Below, piece after piece: positions 1 to 12,300 of a stretch of DNA of 64,000 bases. Position 1 is the first letter of the stretch. Every line of letters begins with the position of its first letter. Where the stretch lies: NCBI GenBank assembly GCA_028583405.1, contig JAPTMU010000050.1, forward strand, positions 628,001 to 692,000. The letters are read 5' to 3'. The notes under the pieces were generated by a model, which was not told the origin of the DNA, ran no database searches, and was given only the letters and a program-made list of their open reading frames with translations. Origin of the DNA: Pogonophryne albipinna (Eukaryota > Chordata > Actinopteri > Perciformes > Artedidraconidae). Made by a program: the position numbers and the translations under genes.

Positions 1-463
1 TGTCTTATTTCAAGACATGGTTTTAGCTGATTTTCTTAAATGACAAATAAGAAACAACTGCCTTTTTTAAAGGGTTATATTGGCCTTTGGGCATGTACAG
101 TGGGGCAAAAAAGTATTTAGTCAGCCACCAATTGTGCAAGTTCTCCCACTTAAAAAGATGAGAGAGGCCTGTAATTTTCATCCTAGGTACACTTCAACTA
201 TGAGAGACAGAATGGGGGGAAAGAATCCAGGAAATCACATTGTAGGATTTTTAATGAATTAATTGGTAAATTCCTCGGTAAAATAAGTATTTGGTCACCT
301 ACAAACAAACAAGATTTCTGGCTCTCACAGACCTGTAACTTCTTCTATAAGAGCCTCCTCTGTCCTCCACTCGTTAACGAGTTAAAACAGGTGCCATTAA
401 TACAGTTATCAGTATAAAAGACACCTGTCCACAACCTCAAACAGTCACACTCCAAACTCCACT

Positions 464-667
464 ATGGCCAAGACGAAAGAGCTGTCAAAGGACACCAGAA
501 ACAAAATTGTAGACTTGCACCAGGCTGGGAAGACTGAATCTGCAATAGGTAAGCAGCTTGGTGTGAAGAAATCAACTGTGGGAGCAATTATTAGAAAATG
601 GAAGACATTGATAATCTCCCTCGATCTGGGGCTCCACGCAAGATCTCACCCCGTGGGGTCAAAATGA
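464..667 (+). pseudogene. Tc1 transposase, N-terminal helix-turn-helix fragment
   Basis: The fragment starts [20 protein letters not shown], the usual N-terminus of fish Tc1 transposases. A paired-like helix-turn-helix follows (about residues 8-45, with [17 protein letters not shown] as the recognition part). This domain binds the transposon ends. The reading frame leaves the family sequence near residue 47, after KWKT, because of a frameshift, and stops at 667. The rest of the protein continues beyond the nested insertion. Confidence 0.85.
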
Positions 668-715
668 TCACAAGAACGGTGAGCAAAAATCCCAGAACCA
701 CACGGGGGGACCTAG

Positions 716-1685
716 GCCCTTTCTCATTTCTCTAACTCCCCTCCTCGACTCCTATCCTCGATACTTAGTCCCGCCCACAGGAGATGTGAGCCGAGGAGGG
801 GAACCGAGGAGAGAGGAGGGGAAGCAGCAGGCGGTTAGAGAAATGAGAACTCCTCTCCTCTGAGCGGTCATTTTAAAGAGACGTCCATTAATGATGACAG
901 GAGGCACAGCAGCCCTCTGTCTGATGGACAGATGTGTTCATGACCACTTTGATTCATTCACAGTGCGGAATAATGAGACAATAACAGGCTACAGATGCGG
1001 ACACACACACACATATATGTATATATTTATATACATATATATACAATTTCAGAATCAAACAGAGCACTCTCATATTAACGTAACACTATCAGAGACTGGA
1101 TATACCCCCCCCCCCCTCTCTGGTCGCTACAATGAGGAAAATAAATGACGGACCAAAAGTTTTATTTACAAGTATTAAAAGTAAGCAGAGGACACCAAAC
1201 CAACTGAGACCTGTCTGTCCGCTGCATCTACGCACACACTGTACCAAACACACACACGCACCTACAGCTAACAGCCTAACAGCCGTTGTGTATTTTATTA
1301 TGTGAAGCACTAAATGGTTTTAGAAAAATATGGACTCTTTGTTTGTAGATATCTACTAAACTACAGCAAATAAAGAGAGTAGGCCTGTTATACTGAGTGA
1401 TATATATTATACACACTGCTCTGCTTTCTGCACGGACCTCACAGCTGTTCTCTCTGGAAACATCGCGTCGCGATGAGAGCAGTTAATAAAATAATATCCA
1501 GGGGATGCATGCAGAGCTGTCATTGGCTGAGATCAGTCCGGCCGTGCGTCACGACTCTTTGAAACATCTCTGTTGCCGGAAATGCATCCACGAAGGAACC
1601 GTGGAGGACCCATCAGTGTATCCTCGGTTAGAGCTCCTCCAGAGAGCCTCCTCGAGGAGGGGGATTTGCTGAAATGAGAACGGGC
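716..1685. mobile_element. Non-autonomous DNA element nested in the Tc1 transposase
   Basis: The ends form a 15-bp terminal inverted repeat with one mismatch, GCCC[T/G]TTCTCATTTC. CCTAG is present on both sides (711-715 and 1686-1690), and joining the flanks restores the Tc1 transposase reading. No transposase is seen inside. It contains CT/GA-rich inverted segments near both ends, a CA/TA microsatellite (about 1001-1050) and a C10 run near 1107. If the target duplication is really CTA (inside CCTAG), a Harbinger-type origin is possible. The superfamily is not settled. Confidence 0.75.
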
Positions 1686-1722
1686 CCTAGTCTCTGCAGA
1701 GAGCTGGGACCAAAGTAACTAG

Positions 1723-2349
1723 GCTGCCATCAGTAACACACTACGCCGCCAGGGACTCAAATCCTGCAGTGCCAGACGTGTCCCCCTGCTTAAGCCAGTA
1801 CATGTCCAGGCCCGTCTGAGGTTTGCTAGAGAGCATTTAGATGATCCAGAAGAGGATTGGGAGAATGTCATATGGTCAGATGAAACCAAAATAGAACTTT
1901 TTGGTAAAAACTCAACTAGACGTGTTTGGAGGAGAAAGAATGCTGAGTTGCATCCAAAGAACACCATACCTACTGTGAAACATGGGGGTGGAAACATCAT
2001 GCTTTGGGGCTGTTTTTCTGCAAAGGGACCAGGACGACTGATCCGTGTAAAGGAAAGGATGAATGGGGCCATGTATCGTGAGATTTTGAGTGACAACCTC
2101 CTTCCATCAGCAAGGGCATTGAAGATGAAACGTGGCTGGGTCTTTCAGCATGACAATGATCCCAAACACACCGCCCGGGCAACGAAGGAGTGGCTTCGTA
2201 AGAAGCATTTCAAGGTCCTGGAGTGGCCTAGCCAGTCTCCAGATCTCAACCCCATAGAAAATCTTTGGAGGGAGTTGAAAGTCCGTGTTGCCCAGCGAAA
2301 ACGTTTGACCTCTGTCATTGCCAACAAAGGGTATATAACAAAGTATTGA
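1723..2349 (+). pseudogene. Tc1 transposase, DD34E catalytic fragment
   Basis: This is an open stretch of about 208 codons with no usable start, preceded in frame by a stop at 1720. The three catalytic acids are visible: Asp in VIWSDETK (near 1879), Asp in FQHDNDPKH (near 2155) and Glu in LNPIENLW (near 2260), with the DD34E spacing. Family members continue for about 50 more residues after the Glu. Here the sequence jumps from VAQRKR to the terminal VIANKG motif, so an internal deletion removed that part. Non-functional. Confidence 0.88.
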
Positions 2350-2567
2350 GATGAACTTTTGTTATTGACCAAATACTTATTTTCCACCATAATTTGCAAA
2401 TAAATTCTTTAAAAATCAGACAATGTGATTTTCTGAATTTTTTTCTTCTCATTTTGTCTCTCATAGTTGAGGTATACCTAGGATGAACATTACAGGCCTC
2501 TCATCTTTTCTAAGTGGGAGAACTTGCACAATTGGTGGCTGACTAAATACTTTTTTGCCCCACTGTA

Positions 2568-2695
2568 TATGGCTCTGGTTTCAGACAGGGTGAAAAGAGG
2601 TGCTGCAGGCAGTATGAGACAAATAAAAAATGTCACACTAGAGGCACAAAATGCAATTAGAAAACCTGAGAATGAGCAAAATATGGCCTCTTAAA
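2568..2695. repeat. Right part of a common teleost interspersed repeat
   Basis: The stretch from GGCTCTGGTTTCAGACAG to GGCCTCTT matches the right half of the repeat at 19300-19740 (shared GGTGAAAAGAGGTGCTGCAG and AGAGGCACAAAAT). The Tc1 element directly abuts it on the left. The AAGAGGCC end is inverted relative to the left end of the 19.3-kb copy, as expected for a non-autonomous DNA transposon. The class is inferred. Confidence 0.6.
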
Positions 2696-3139
2696 ATGAT
2701 CATGTATTTTTCACATACTTTGAGTTTTATAAGAGGATTAATAGCAACTATTCAATGTATCTGGGGAAAAGAAATCACCCAATTTGGAGATGCATTACAT
2801 TAAAGCTATATAAATATATGATTTACCGGTAATCATTAAAAACACTGTTCTATACTGTAAAAATCATTACATGGCAAAGCATGTGTACTGTTCTGAAAGG
2901 TGCCTCCTATCTCGTAACTTCTGAAGACTAATCAGTCAGACTAAAGTGATTTGAGGTGTTTTTAAGATTTTAATCTTGTTTCTTAAGGCTCACTGACAAA
3001 TGTGATCAATGTCGCCCTATAATACTATCAGCTGTGTTTTTAAACGTTAGGACATTGCACCCAACATAAGAGCAGAAATCAATGTTCAGTTATTCGGATG
3101 CTAAATGAGCCTTCAACTGTTATATCCCACGTGACGGTC
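2696..3139. other. AT-rich intergenic stretch, nothing recognised
   Basis: This is AT-rich DNA between the Tc1/repeat cluster and a SINE. There is no coding potential beyond short chance frames and no repeat I recognise. Confidence 0.5.
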
Positions 3140-3380
3140 TAACGGGCGGTGGTGGCGAAGTCCATAGGGACTTGGCTTGGCAACTGGAAGGTCACCAGTT
3201 CAAGTCCCGGAAAGACCAAGTGCTACCGAGGTGTCCCTGAGCAAGGCACCGTTCCCCACACTGCTCCCCGGGCGCCGTACATAATGGCAGCCCACTGCTC
3301 CTAACACTAGGATGGGTCAAATACAGAGAAACCGTTTCGTTACATAGTACCTGTACTGTGTAATGACAATAAATTGAATC
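3140..3380 (+). repeat. tRNA-derived SINE, copy 1
   Basis: A tRNA-like head (GGGCGGTGGTGGCGAAGTCC) carries a B-box-like AGTTCAAGTCCC at about 3198-3209. The body typical of many percomorph SINEs follows (GAGCAAGGCACCGTTCCCCA, then CACTGCTCCCCGGGCGCC, then GGCAGCCCACTGCTCC). It ends in an AT-rich tail near 3380. A second, diverged copy in the same orientation is at 16215-16440. Confidence 0.8.
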
Positions 3381-3389
3381 TATTTTTTT

Positions 3390-4060
3390 TAAATTGAATC
3401 TAACACGTAGAGTCACATGATTTCCTGTGAGAGCAGCTGAGCTCGCTGATGTCTGGCTCTGGATCAGAGAGGATTATTGATTCTCTCACAATGGGTAAGA
3501 TTACGTGGGTCCTAAAGGTATGAGGGGTTAATCAGGGCTGTAACCAATGATTACTGGTGTCTATTTAATTTAGGGTAATTTGAAATAAAATTATAATTCT
3601 GTCTAATTATATTATATAGTCTGACTGATAATAAAAACACAGTGGACCATATAAATAAAAAGCAGCACATTGTGGGTGTTTCTTCTTAAAATGTCCCATA
3701 AACTATAACTTCATTGATTATTTCACTTTTTGTTGTAAAGTCATCAGTTTTCAACACTTGAGTTTTTGAATTGACACTGTAACCCCCTTACGTATTACAT
3801 ATTTCAATATTCTTTGATTCAGGAAATTCAATAACCTGTGTTTATCAAACAATATATTGTAGTGTATATTATTATTACAACTTGCTGAAATGTACAGGGA
3901 GCAGCAGAATCTGTATTTGTTTATTTATTTATTTGAACAGATGATCCGTTGTGATATTATTAAGGAATTTAATTTGCCTGTGTTGCACAATTATTCTGCC
4001 ATTTGAAAAAAAACATGGGTTGGAGTAGCCTACTTAAAAGAACAAATACAATTTGATTAA
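3390..4060. other. AT-rich DNA downstream of fbp2
   Basis: No gene is seen. The stretch is AT-rich with scattered TTTATT motifs (AATAAA on the minus strand, for example around 3920-3933). These could act as distal polyadenylation signals for fbp2. Confidence 0.45.
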
Positions 4061-4072
4061 AACTGTTATTCA

Positions 4073-4078
4073 TTTATT
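4073..4078 (-). promoter_or_regulatory. Candidate polyadenylation signal of fbp2
   Basis: TTTATT on the plus strand reads AATAAA on the minus strand, about 143 bases past the fbp2 stop codon. It is the first canonical hexamer downstream of the gene. More copies lie near 3920-3933. Confidence 0.5.
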
Positions 4079-4220
4079 TTTTGTATTATTCCACGATTTG
4101 TGATCAATTTATACATTTTGATAAAACTGCAAAATAATTATTCTATTTTGGTACATAGAGATCCCCCAAAAAGAACCTTGTGTCATTTGATAGGAGCTGA
4201 ATATATAAATCTGTGCAGCT

Positions 4221-4406
4221 TCACTGGTGCTTCTTGACGAAGGTCAGGAACTCGTTGACGTCGTCGGGGGAGCCCACCACGAAGGGGACCCTCTGGTGCA
4301 GCTCTTCAGGCTGGATGTCCAGCACCCTCTGGAAGCCGGTGGAGGCCAGCCCCCCCGCCTGCTCGATGAGGAAGGCGATGGGGTTGCACTCGTACAACAA
4401 CCGCAG
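4221..4406 (-). CDS. fbp2: fbp2 coding exon 7 and stop
   Basis: The final exon encodes LRLLYECNP with the metal-binding Glu, then [10 protein letters not shown] and the C-terminus FLTFVKKHQ. The stop TGA is at 4223-4221. The exon is 61 codons plus stop, three codons shorter than in fbp1. Confidence 0.96.
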   Translation of the reverse strand: MRLLYECNPIAFLIEQAGGLASTGFQRVLDIQPEELHQRVPFVVGSPDDVNEFLTFVKKHQ

Positions 4407-6278
4407 CTTTGGGCAGGAACATGGAAACAAGGATGGCGTTATGAAACACAAAGTAAATCAAATGGTGTGCTAGTCTTCCTAGGTCAAACACTTTATACTC
4501 ATGCAAATAGTATTTTCTTTTAGCTTTAAAGACTTTGTGATAGAATGTATTTTAATTGTTGTAGCAGTCATTAGATGTTATCAAACTTGGACATATCATA
4601 AAAGGTAAAACACGAAAACTCTGGGCCTGAGGTAGTAAGGTAGGCAATAGTATTGAGTCTTAGTAAACGTAAAGTATAAAAACCACACTGTTAAAATACT
4701 GCAAACTCTTACCATCAAAATATATGAAAAGTAAAAGTGTTCATTATGCGGAATGTTAAAATTCTGAATAATGTGTGGATTATAATTATCAATCTTGATT
4801 TATATTTTGTTTTGTTCACTTAAATTAGCTTGTGACTCAAGCTGCCAATTGTAGTGGAGTATAAAACAGAATGTTTTCCATACAAATAAAGAAAAATCAA
4901 CTTAACTAAAGTACAAGTAACTAAAATGTGTACTTAAGTACAGTACTTGTTAATATACTTTGGTACATTCTATACAAGGAAGTATTTGTGTAAATGGTTG
5001 TGAAAGACTTTAAACAGTTTCAGTTCGCAGAAAGCACAGACGGACGTCTGTGATAAAACTGGGCTGCATTTCGATGAGGTGTGAACAATGTACGTTTTTA
5101 GTTGGGGTGGGGGGGAAAAATGGGTGAGAGTTGTTGTTGTCTATCTCTGTGACGCGCCTCGACTGTCTCCGGGCTTTATTTAGCACAGGAGGAGAAAAAC
5201 AGCCTCAGGTTACAAACTGCTCCTCATTTAGCCTGCGCTGGCTACCCCTTTCTTAGAAAACATTTTAAAGTATTTACTTAGGACTTCATGGCCAGGCTAA
5301 TGTGCTTCAGTGAATGTTTCATTAAGGCTCTCAGATCTGCTGTTAGCCTGCCAGCTGTTCTAGAGTCCAGGTTAAGGTCAAAGGTGACCGAGCGTTTGCT
5401 TCGCTCAGGAACAGTTAGTCAGCTGACACAAATCCACACATTTTACTAGTCTCTTTGTTGACCTCATACAGCTCTGTTGTTCAAACACCTGAGATTAAGT
5501 TCAAATCCATAGTTGCTTTAGTTATATCACTAGTTTCTGGCTACATGTCTGTCTGTATCTTTAGGTGAGGGCTTTTCGGCTGTTGTTGGGTTTTTCTTGT
5601 ATTTTTGTGATTTGATCACAGCTGATCAAAAACGGAGGAAGGATTGGAAAAAGGTGTGGTCTCATCAAGGAAATAGAGGGGTGGGACTTTGAAAAGAGGC
5701 CATTGGCTTCCAGACATGTGTGGACAAGATGGTCTCTGGAATTACACTCGATTGATATTTATTTGTAATCTTTCAATAAAAAAATAAAAATGTTATGCTT
5801 TATTTATCCAAAGTATTGCCTAGTATTTCACCATTATTGAACAATGTTGAAGAGAGCCTTGGTGATGGTTGAAGCAGGATACTCTGAGCCAAAAGTGTCA
5901 CCTCCTCCTCTGTATTTAGACTATAGTTTCTAAACCAGACAAATATGTTATCATTCTGCCATGAAGTAGATGATTCTGTGGTCGTTGATGTCAATCGTTT
6001 TTTTATGTGTTAATCTGAATATTGGCCAGATAAAGGTTGGTGGAGGTCAGCGGTTACCTTCCCCTTGGGGCTCTTCTCGTTGGCGGGGTACATGAAGATC
6101 CCTCCGTAGGCGATGGTGCGGTGAATATCTGAGACCATGGAGCCCACATAACGCGCTCCGTAGGGAGAGCTGCCGTCCTGCAGGAGGGCAGAGGATGTTT
6201 TGATTATTAGTAAAGCTTGTAAGATATTTCTCAAACTTTTCACATTTTTGATTTTGATTTAACCCTCCTATTGTCTTC

Positions 6279-6330
<52 letters not shown>

Positions 6331-9300
6331 TTACTTTGGTGTTTGCGGTCAAATTTGACCGGTCCTGTTTTAACTGCTATTACATTAACACAACAACCAT
6401 TAATCATCACCAAATTTCATTTAACACCCTTTCAAACTGTAAATATTGTATCAGACCACTGGTATACATGAACAACTGCAGTTAATATACAAAGAATAGA
6501 CACTGAACATGTATTGCGCGTGCCAGGTGTGATCCATGTGGGGGGGATGGGCACATACAAGCGGGAAATGTGTCAAATTGTTCTGTGTGTATGTGTTTGT
6601 GTGTGTGTGTATGTGTTTGTGTGTGCCAGGTGTGATTCACAAGGGGGGATGGGAACATAAGGGGGGGGGGGAACACATCTAGAGTATGTGAACACCATGG
6701 GTGTTACAAAGTTGACTAAATAATCCAAAATTCAAATAAAGTGGTGATCAGCAATTTAAATGTTCAAATGTCTAGTGTGAAGGATATCATAAAGCCTTAA
6801 TGCAATCGAATGTAAAACAAAAAGGTTATGATTGATGAAAGTAGTAAATCGGTCAGATTTCACCCGAACAGGAGGGTTAAGTAAAACTAGCAAAATCATG
6901 TAAGTTAAAAGGATTTTAAAATCTTTAGTACAGATCAATGTATTACAGTTACTTAAAGTACCAAAAGTAAAAATACTCATTATGTGGAATGACGGATTTC
7001 TGACAATGTGCAGTATATTATATTTGTAGAGAAAAAAGAGAAAGAAATGTCAAAAGTTTTTTTTAAATGTCGTAAAAATGTGAATGCATGCCACATTCTT
7101 TGTTGAATTAAATGTATACTGTAAATGTATATCTATATGAAAATAAAAAGTCATAGTATTGTTTGCCATAAAAGTCATAGAACAGTACAGGTTGAAGGTT
7201 GGTAGTTTCCTCTCTGATAGAGAACAGCAGCTTGTATTCAGTAACAACCAATTCCAATACTAACAGGTTTTCATGGTGGGTGTGGGAACTTTACATAAAG
7301 GATTCTCACGCCCCCCCATGCAGCTTGAAATCGCTCAACTCTTCACTCATTTGGTCAATATGTTACACATCTTTTTTTTGCCAAAGAATGAATGAATGAA
7401 GAATTGTACCTAAATCAAAACCTTCATCGTGAGGGTTTAACTAGTGAGGAGAATTCTGATCCAGGCAGAACCGTTGGTTTGTTACCCTGTAACGAGAGTG
7501 TGATCCTGATCTAAGGTCAGCTGGCAGTCACTTCTAAGAATGGACGTTATATAATGTGTTGTAATCACTTTGATAAGTCTTCATTTGTCTGTGTAACTTC
7601 CCTAAAAACAGTCTGCTTGAATGTAAAAAGGCACGTTAAATGGCCTGTTAGGTAAAAAAACATGTTGTTGAACAATTGGTTATTAAAAGAGAAAAAAGAA
7701 AGAATCCCACAGGAAAAAAACCCTGCTCTTTAGTTATTTGTGACCATTCACACACTGAAATAGAAACATGTTCACCTCATAAAACATCAGTGAATGTAAT
7801 GATCCCTTTTGCATTATTTAGTTTAGTAAGAATAGGAAATCTGGTGTGCAAACATCGTAGTGGTTGATTCTAACACATATTTTGCTTCACTGGACATTTA
7901 TAGTAAAAACCCTGTCATTTATAAAGCAGTCAGTCAGGCAGCTCATTTGAAAACTGCAGCCTCAACAAATCTCGAGGCGCTCTGACCTGCCGACGAAGAA
8001 AAACCAAACAGCAAACAACAGACGGTCAAAGTCCGCCTGCAGCTGCTGCAACAAACGTTAAAACCAGAGAGGGTCATGTATCTTACTATCTTTTTACATA
8101 TGTGTTGAAATACGTCCCACAGCAAACAACCAATCACATGTTGGCTGTAGCTGGACTGTAATACGCCTGTCCAATCATTTCATTTGGCCTAAATCACCTT
8201 CTCACTATATTCATTTTGGAGCTTGTGCTTTTGCTTTCATTGAAAAATATTTGGCATCATGTTTTGCTTGAATAATTTAATCTAATGTGTGATTTAATCT
8301 AATCTAATATAAATATAGCTGACTCTGTCTTGCTGGCTTCTTCACTGTTATCCACACTAGCTTTCTGCCACCACAAAAACACATTTGATTTGTATTGATC
8401 CCTCATTATTTAAGAGTTCATCTAATTAATGTCACCATGTTTTCTAAGACTCACTGATTCCACACTTTAATGCTCACTCCATAAAAGTCCACTGTTAAAC
8501 CGGTTACTTCAAACAAAACAAACGAAACAACGAAACAACTGTCTTAAAAGTAGAAACTGTAGTGTGTTGCGTGTTGAGGCCGGCTCAACGGGATGCAGAG
8601 TCATGTGGTGCTGAGTCACATCCCACTCATCGTGAGGGAGGGGTGTGTGTGTTCCCGCATAGTATTTCACAATAACAGACATAACACTCTTATAAAACAC
8701 ATCCAGTGGGCAACAGTTTAGACAGTATGAAACTACCTCAAATAAAAAGAGGAAACATGACTAAGAAGAACGTGTGGGAAATTCTACTCATGACGTAAAG
8801 CTTATTAACCCTGACAGAGAAGACAAAGAGTTTGTAACCTTGTATTTCTAAAAATGGGCCAATGTTAGACAACTATTTAGTGGTAATATCTTTTGCTTTA
8901 GGTTGCAAATTGAATACTTTGGCTTGTGAAATAAACATCCGGAATGCAAACAATCTGTCTCTGGAAGAGGGTTTAGGAACTTATGGAAAGATGTGTTGTT
9001 AATATAACTTGAATTTTCCTGATTTTCTAGACTTCCACGTGGGACACCATGTTCAAACTAAATGTCAACTTCTCCGTGCGTCCTTTTTTAGCAACATTCA
9101 CATTCCAGTACAACCTGTGAGACAAGTGTCTGCTATGTGAACACTCATAGGACAGCGAGTAACAGTGTGGTTTACAGCTGCATTGTGCTGTGTCATGATG
9201 GTGGAGTGAAGGGTATCGTGATGATGACTGTTCCACCGATGAAGGATTCTAACTGATAGAAGAAAGTTGCAATAGGAACTCTGTGGCACTGCTGATACAT

Positions 9301-12300
9301 CTTCGTCACGCAAAATGTACTTTTGTAAAGTCTTAAAGGCCCCGAAACAACACTTCAAAATGTTGTACAAAAGACATAAGAGAAAAGAAACAAATTACAA
9401 ATAAGATTCCCCAAAGTCAAAGGACATTGCAAGATACACAGTCTCCAATGTTCTCTGAAAGCAGAACACATCAAAGTGTCGGCTCTGACAGCACAACAAA
9501 GTGACTGACAGAAAGTTGTGAGGTCCATAAAGACCGGCTGCTGCACGGCCATTCATTTAGATGGAAGTGTTTGAAACATTAGGAGTAATCTGGACAGAGG
9601 AGGAGAAGAAGTGTATTTATTCGGAGAGAGTGGTTTGAAACATTCCTTAAGATGTTTTGTTTACTTTATTTGCTCTGACCCTGTTGGAATCCTTTCTCAG
9701 TGATGTGAATTCAAGCACACTACAGCTGTTGTCCTGAAGAAAACTTTACAGGGCGACTCTTCAGGGTTTAAAGTCTTTATATCAAATGTATTGAGGGTGA
9801 TACAAAATATAATATAACAGGTTTGTGCTGCCACTGTGGCCTATAACAAGCTTTAGAGATCGGCATTCAAGATGATATTTCCCTAATGACAATGAGATCA
9901 GCAAAAGCATCACTCATGACTTTGAGGTCATGTTGGTGAGCGTGCTGCAGAGGTGCTGAGCGAGCCTTGTGGGGATCAGAGTTTCCAGATGAGTAGCTGC
10001 AGTTTCCTGAGGAACACCGTGCTTCCTGCAGTGAACTGTGTTGCCATGCTGCGTCTCAGCTGACCGAGACTCTCCTGTCTGAGGGGAACGCCTCACTCTG
10101 ACGGTTCACATGTCTGTGGGTCGGCTGCTCTCTGCCTCTACCAGGCTGCACGGAGACTATCACCTTAAATGTCCCCCTTTTCTCTACATTAAACGTACAA
10201 CTTGAATGAATTTATTTGATTTGAATGTCTAGTTTGATGTGTATTTGAAGTTACTGATTCCTCTTAAGTCTATTTGAGCTGCAGCAAACCATTGGCCAAT
10301 TGTATTCTTTTTTACTTTTGACAAACTATTCCACATCTTTTATAATTTTCACAATAAAACTAAATTCCTTATTTGAGCTAAAAGTTGGGTTGATAATGGC
10401 AGTTTCTTAAAGGAAAAGTGAGATTCCTCTTAAGGTTTTATAAAAATGTACTTTGTTTTTGCTCTTTAGAAAGATGTTTTTTAAAACCCTCCAATTCACC
10501 CTTTAGAAAAGGTAGCTTTTTTTGTTTGGTGCCAACCAAAACTATTTGGGTTTTCCCTTTCCTGTAGTGTGTTTGAAAGGTTTCTGTGCAGGTCTGCAAA
10601 GGCTAAAATCCCAAGAGTTAGGAGTTTCTTTCTGACACACTCCCCCGCTGCCTGTAACGTCTCCATTGGACTCTTTTGTTAACTTATGTTACATACTGAC
10701 AACATTATGTAACACTCAGGCATGTTACATGATAGGCTGAGGAGCGGGCCCTTTTGAACTCATTCTACCAGAGAAAATGCTTTGTCAGAATTCATGTGAT
10801 GAGTGTGAGAGGCTGCTGGTGTTTCACGTCCTGATTATAGTGCCGTGTCAGCATAACAGATGTTGATCAGTTTTGGTTAAAGATATCAGATTCACAACCA
10901 CAAAGTGGAAATGATAAATGACAAAGCTTTGGATCGGATTATGTTTGTGATATCAGTTTCTCTAAACTGTGTTTCACTTTGGCTCTCACCTCGGGGTACT
11001 TCTTGTGCTTGAGGTACTCGTTGATAGAGGGGTGGAAGTACTTGGCGTAGCCTTCGTTCAGACTGTAGGTCTTTCCCTTCTGCTTGATCTTCACGTTCCT
11101 CTCAGTCAGGATGAACTCGCCTATGGCCTGAGGAACAAGAACACAATGTTTAACTCGGATAATCAGGGCAAACAACAAGAATGGATTTTATTTAAACAAC
11201 AACAGAGGAATTCAAATGAGGGTGGGTTTGTCTTAATTTGATAAAAGAGAGGTTTCTGAAGAATGCATTTCAAAAGATAAGTGGACAACATTATTTAAAC
11301 AGCTTTATATGCCTTATTGGAGAACTAATTATTTGGAAACTCATGGGAAAGAACGTACCTCAATATACTTGTGAAGAGAGTCCATCAAAAAATGCAAAAT
11401 ACATGTTCTGTATTATAAAATAATAATGTAATATCAAATAAGATGAATTGAGTGCACCCTTTAAACACACTCTAGATTTCTCAGGTTTTCTGGATGCATA
11501 ACAACAACTTGCCCACATGGCCACTTTCATACAGATCATACTAATGCCCTCGATTGGTCTCTGTGTGTCATTCAAGCTCGGGAGGGTGTGTGTACTGTTA
11601 GTGTATGTGTGGCGCGAGCGAGTGAGATAAAGCGCGCGCACCGGTTACGTGTATTGTTGTTGTTAGCATCTGGTGCTAGCTGCGCTATAAGGAGCTTTTT
11701 CAACAACAAGGTGGGGGGAGAGTCCTCTCCAGTCAGACTGAGAGACTGATAACTGCAGCTCAGGTGAGGTACAGGACTCTGAGGGTTTAGATAGTTAACT
11801 TAGTCTAAGTTATCTCTGTGGGTCTCAAACGGTTTGGTCACCATTTATGTAAACACATATTTCCATTTGAGGGGGGAGTGATTAGTAAAATATGCATGAA
11901 TAATTTTTTTTAAAGTTAAGTAGGTGAAAAAAGGCAAGATAAACTATTAAAACTTGTTGAGAGCTAAAACTAGTCTTTGCTTCTGCCTCAAAGAGGAGCA
12001 GGGGGGAGACAGGAGAGGCTGGTTCAGGAGCACAGACACACTCACAACTATAAATGAACCAAAAACAAATAAATAAACAAGTTTCAATGTTTTTTCATAT
12101 TGAATATGGCATGTTATTGGTTATGGCCATGTTTTTATAATTGTATGATTATTTAAATGTATACAGTTCTGTTTCATATGGGAGTAGTCTCTTTATTTCC
12201 CCCTCAAAATGCACCAGATTGATGCATTTAAGTCCAACATTTAAAAAAATAATCTTACCGGGGGGGGGGGGGCATGCCCCCGGACCCCCCTATAGGATTT

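Larger units (their letters stand above)
98..2565 (+). mobile_element. Tc1/mariner element, defective, interrupted by a nested element
   Basis: A Tc1-type transposon is flanked by TA on both sides (96-97 and 2566-2567). Its ends are long inverted repeats of about 200 bp (98-303 and about 2360-2565) that match almost base for base, starting CAGTGGGGCAAAAAAG. The plus-strand transposase is broken. An N-terminal helix-turn-helix piece lies at 464-667 and a DD34E catalytic piece at 1723-2349. A 970-bp foreign element sits between them, and a frameshift plus stop (1720-1722) and a C-terminal deletion add to the damage. The end sequence is that of a Tc1 family common in fish, from memory. Inferred to be immobile unless supplied with transposase in trans. 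Confidence 0.93.

Noticed and set aside
1719..2399. Minus-strand frames opposite the Tc1 catalytic part
   Set aside because: Antisense to the DD34E fragment, with no recognisable motif.
6047..6471. Poly-Gly and poly-Pro frames on both strands
   Set aside because: Created by the C50 homopolymer inside the piggyBac-like MITE; the real coding part nearby is fbp2 exon 6.
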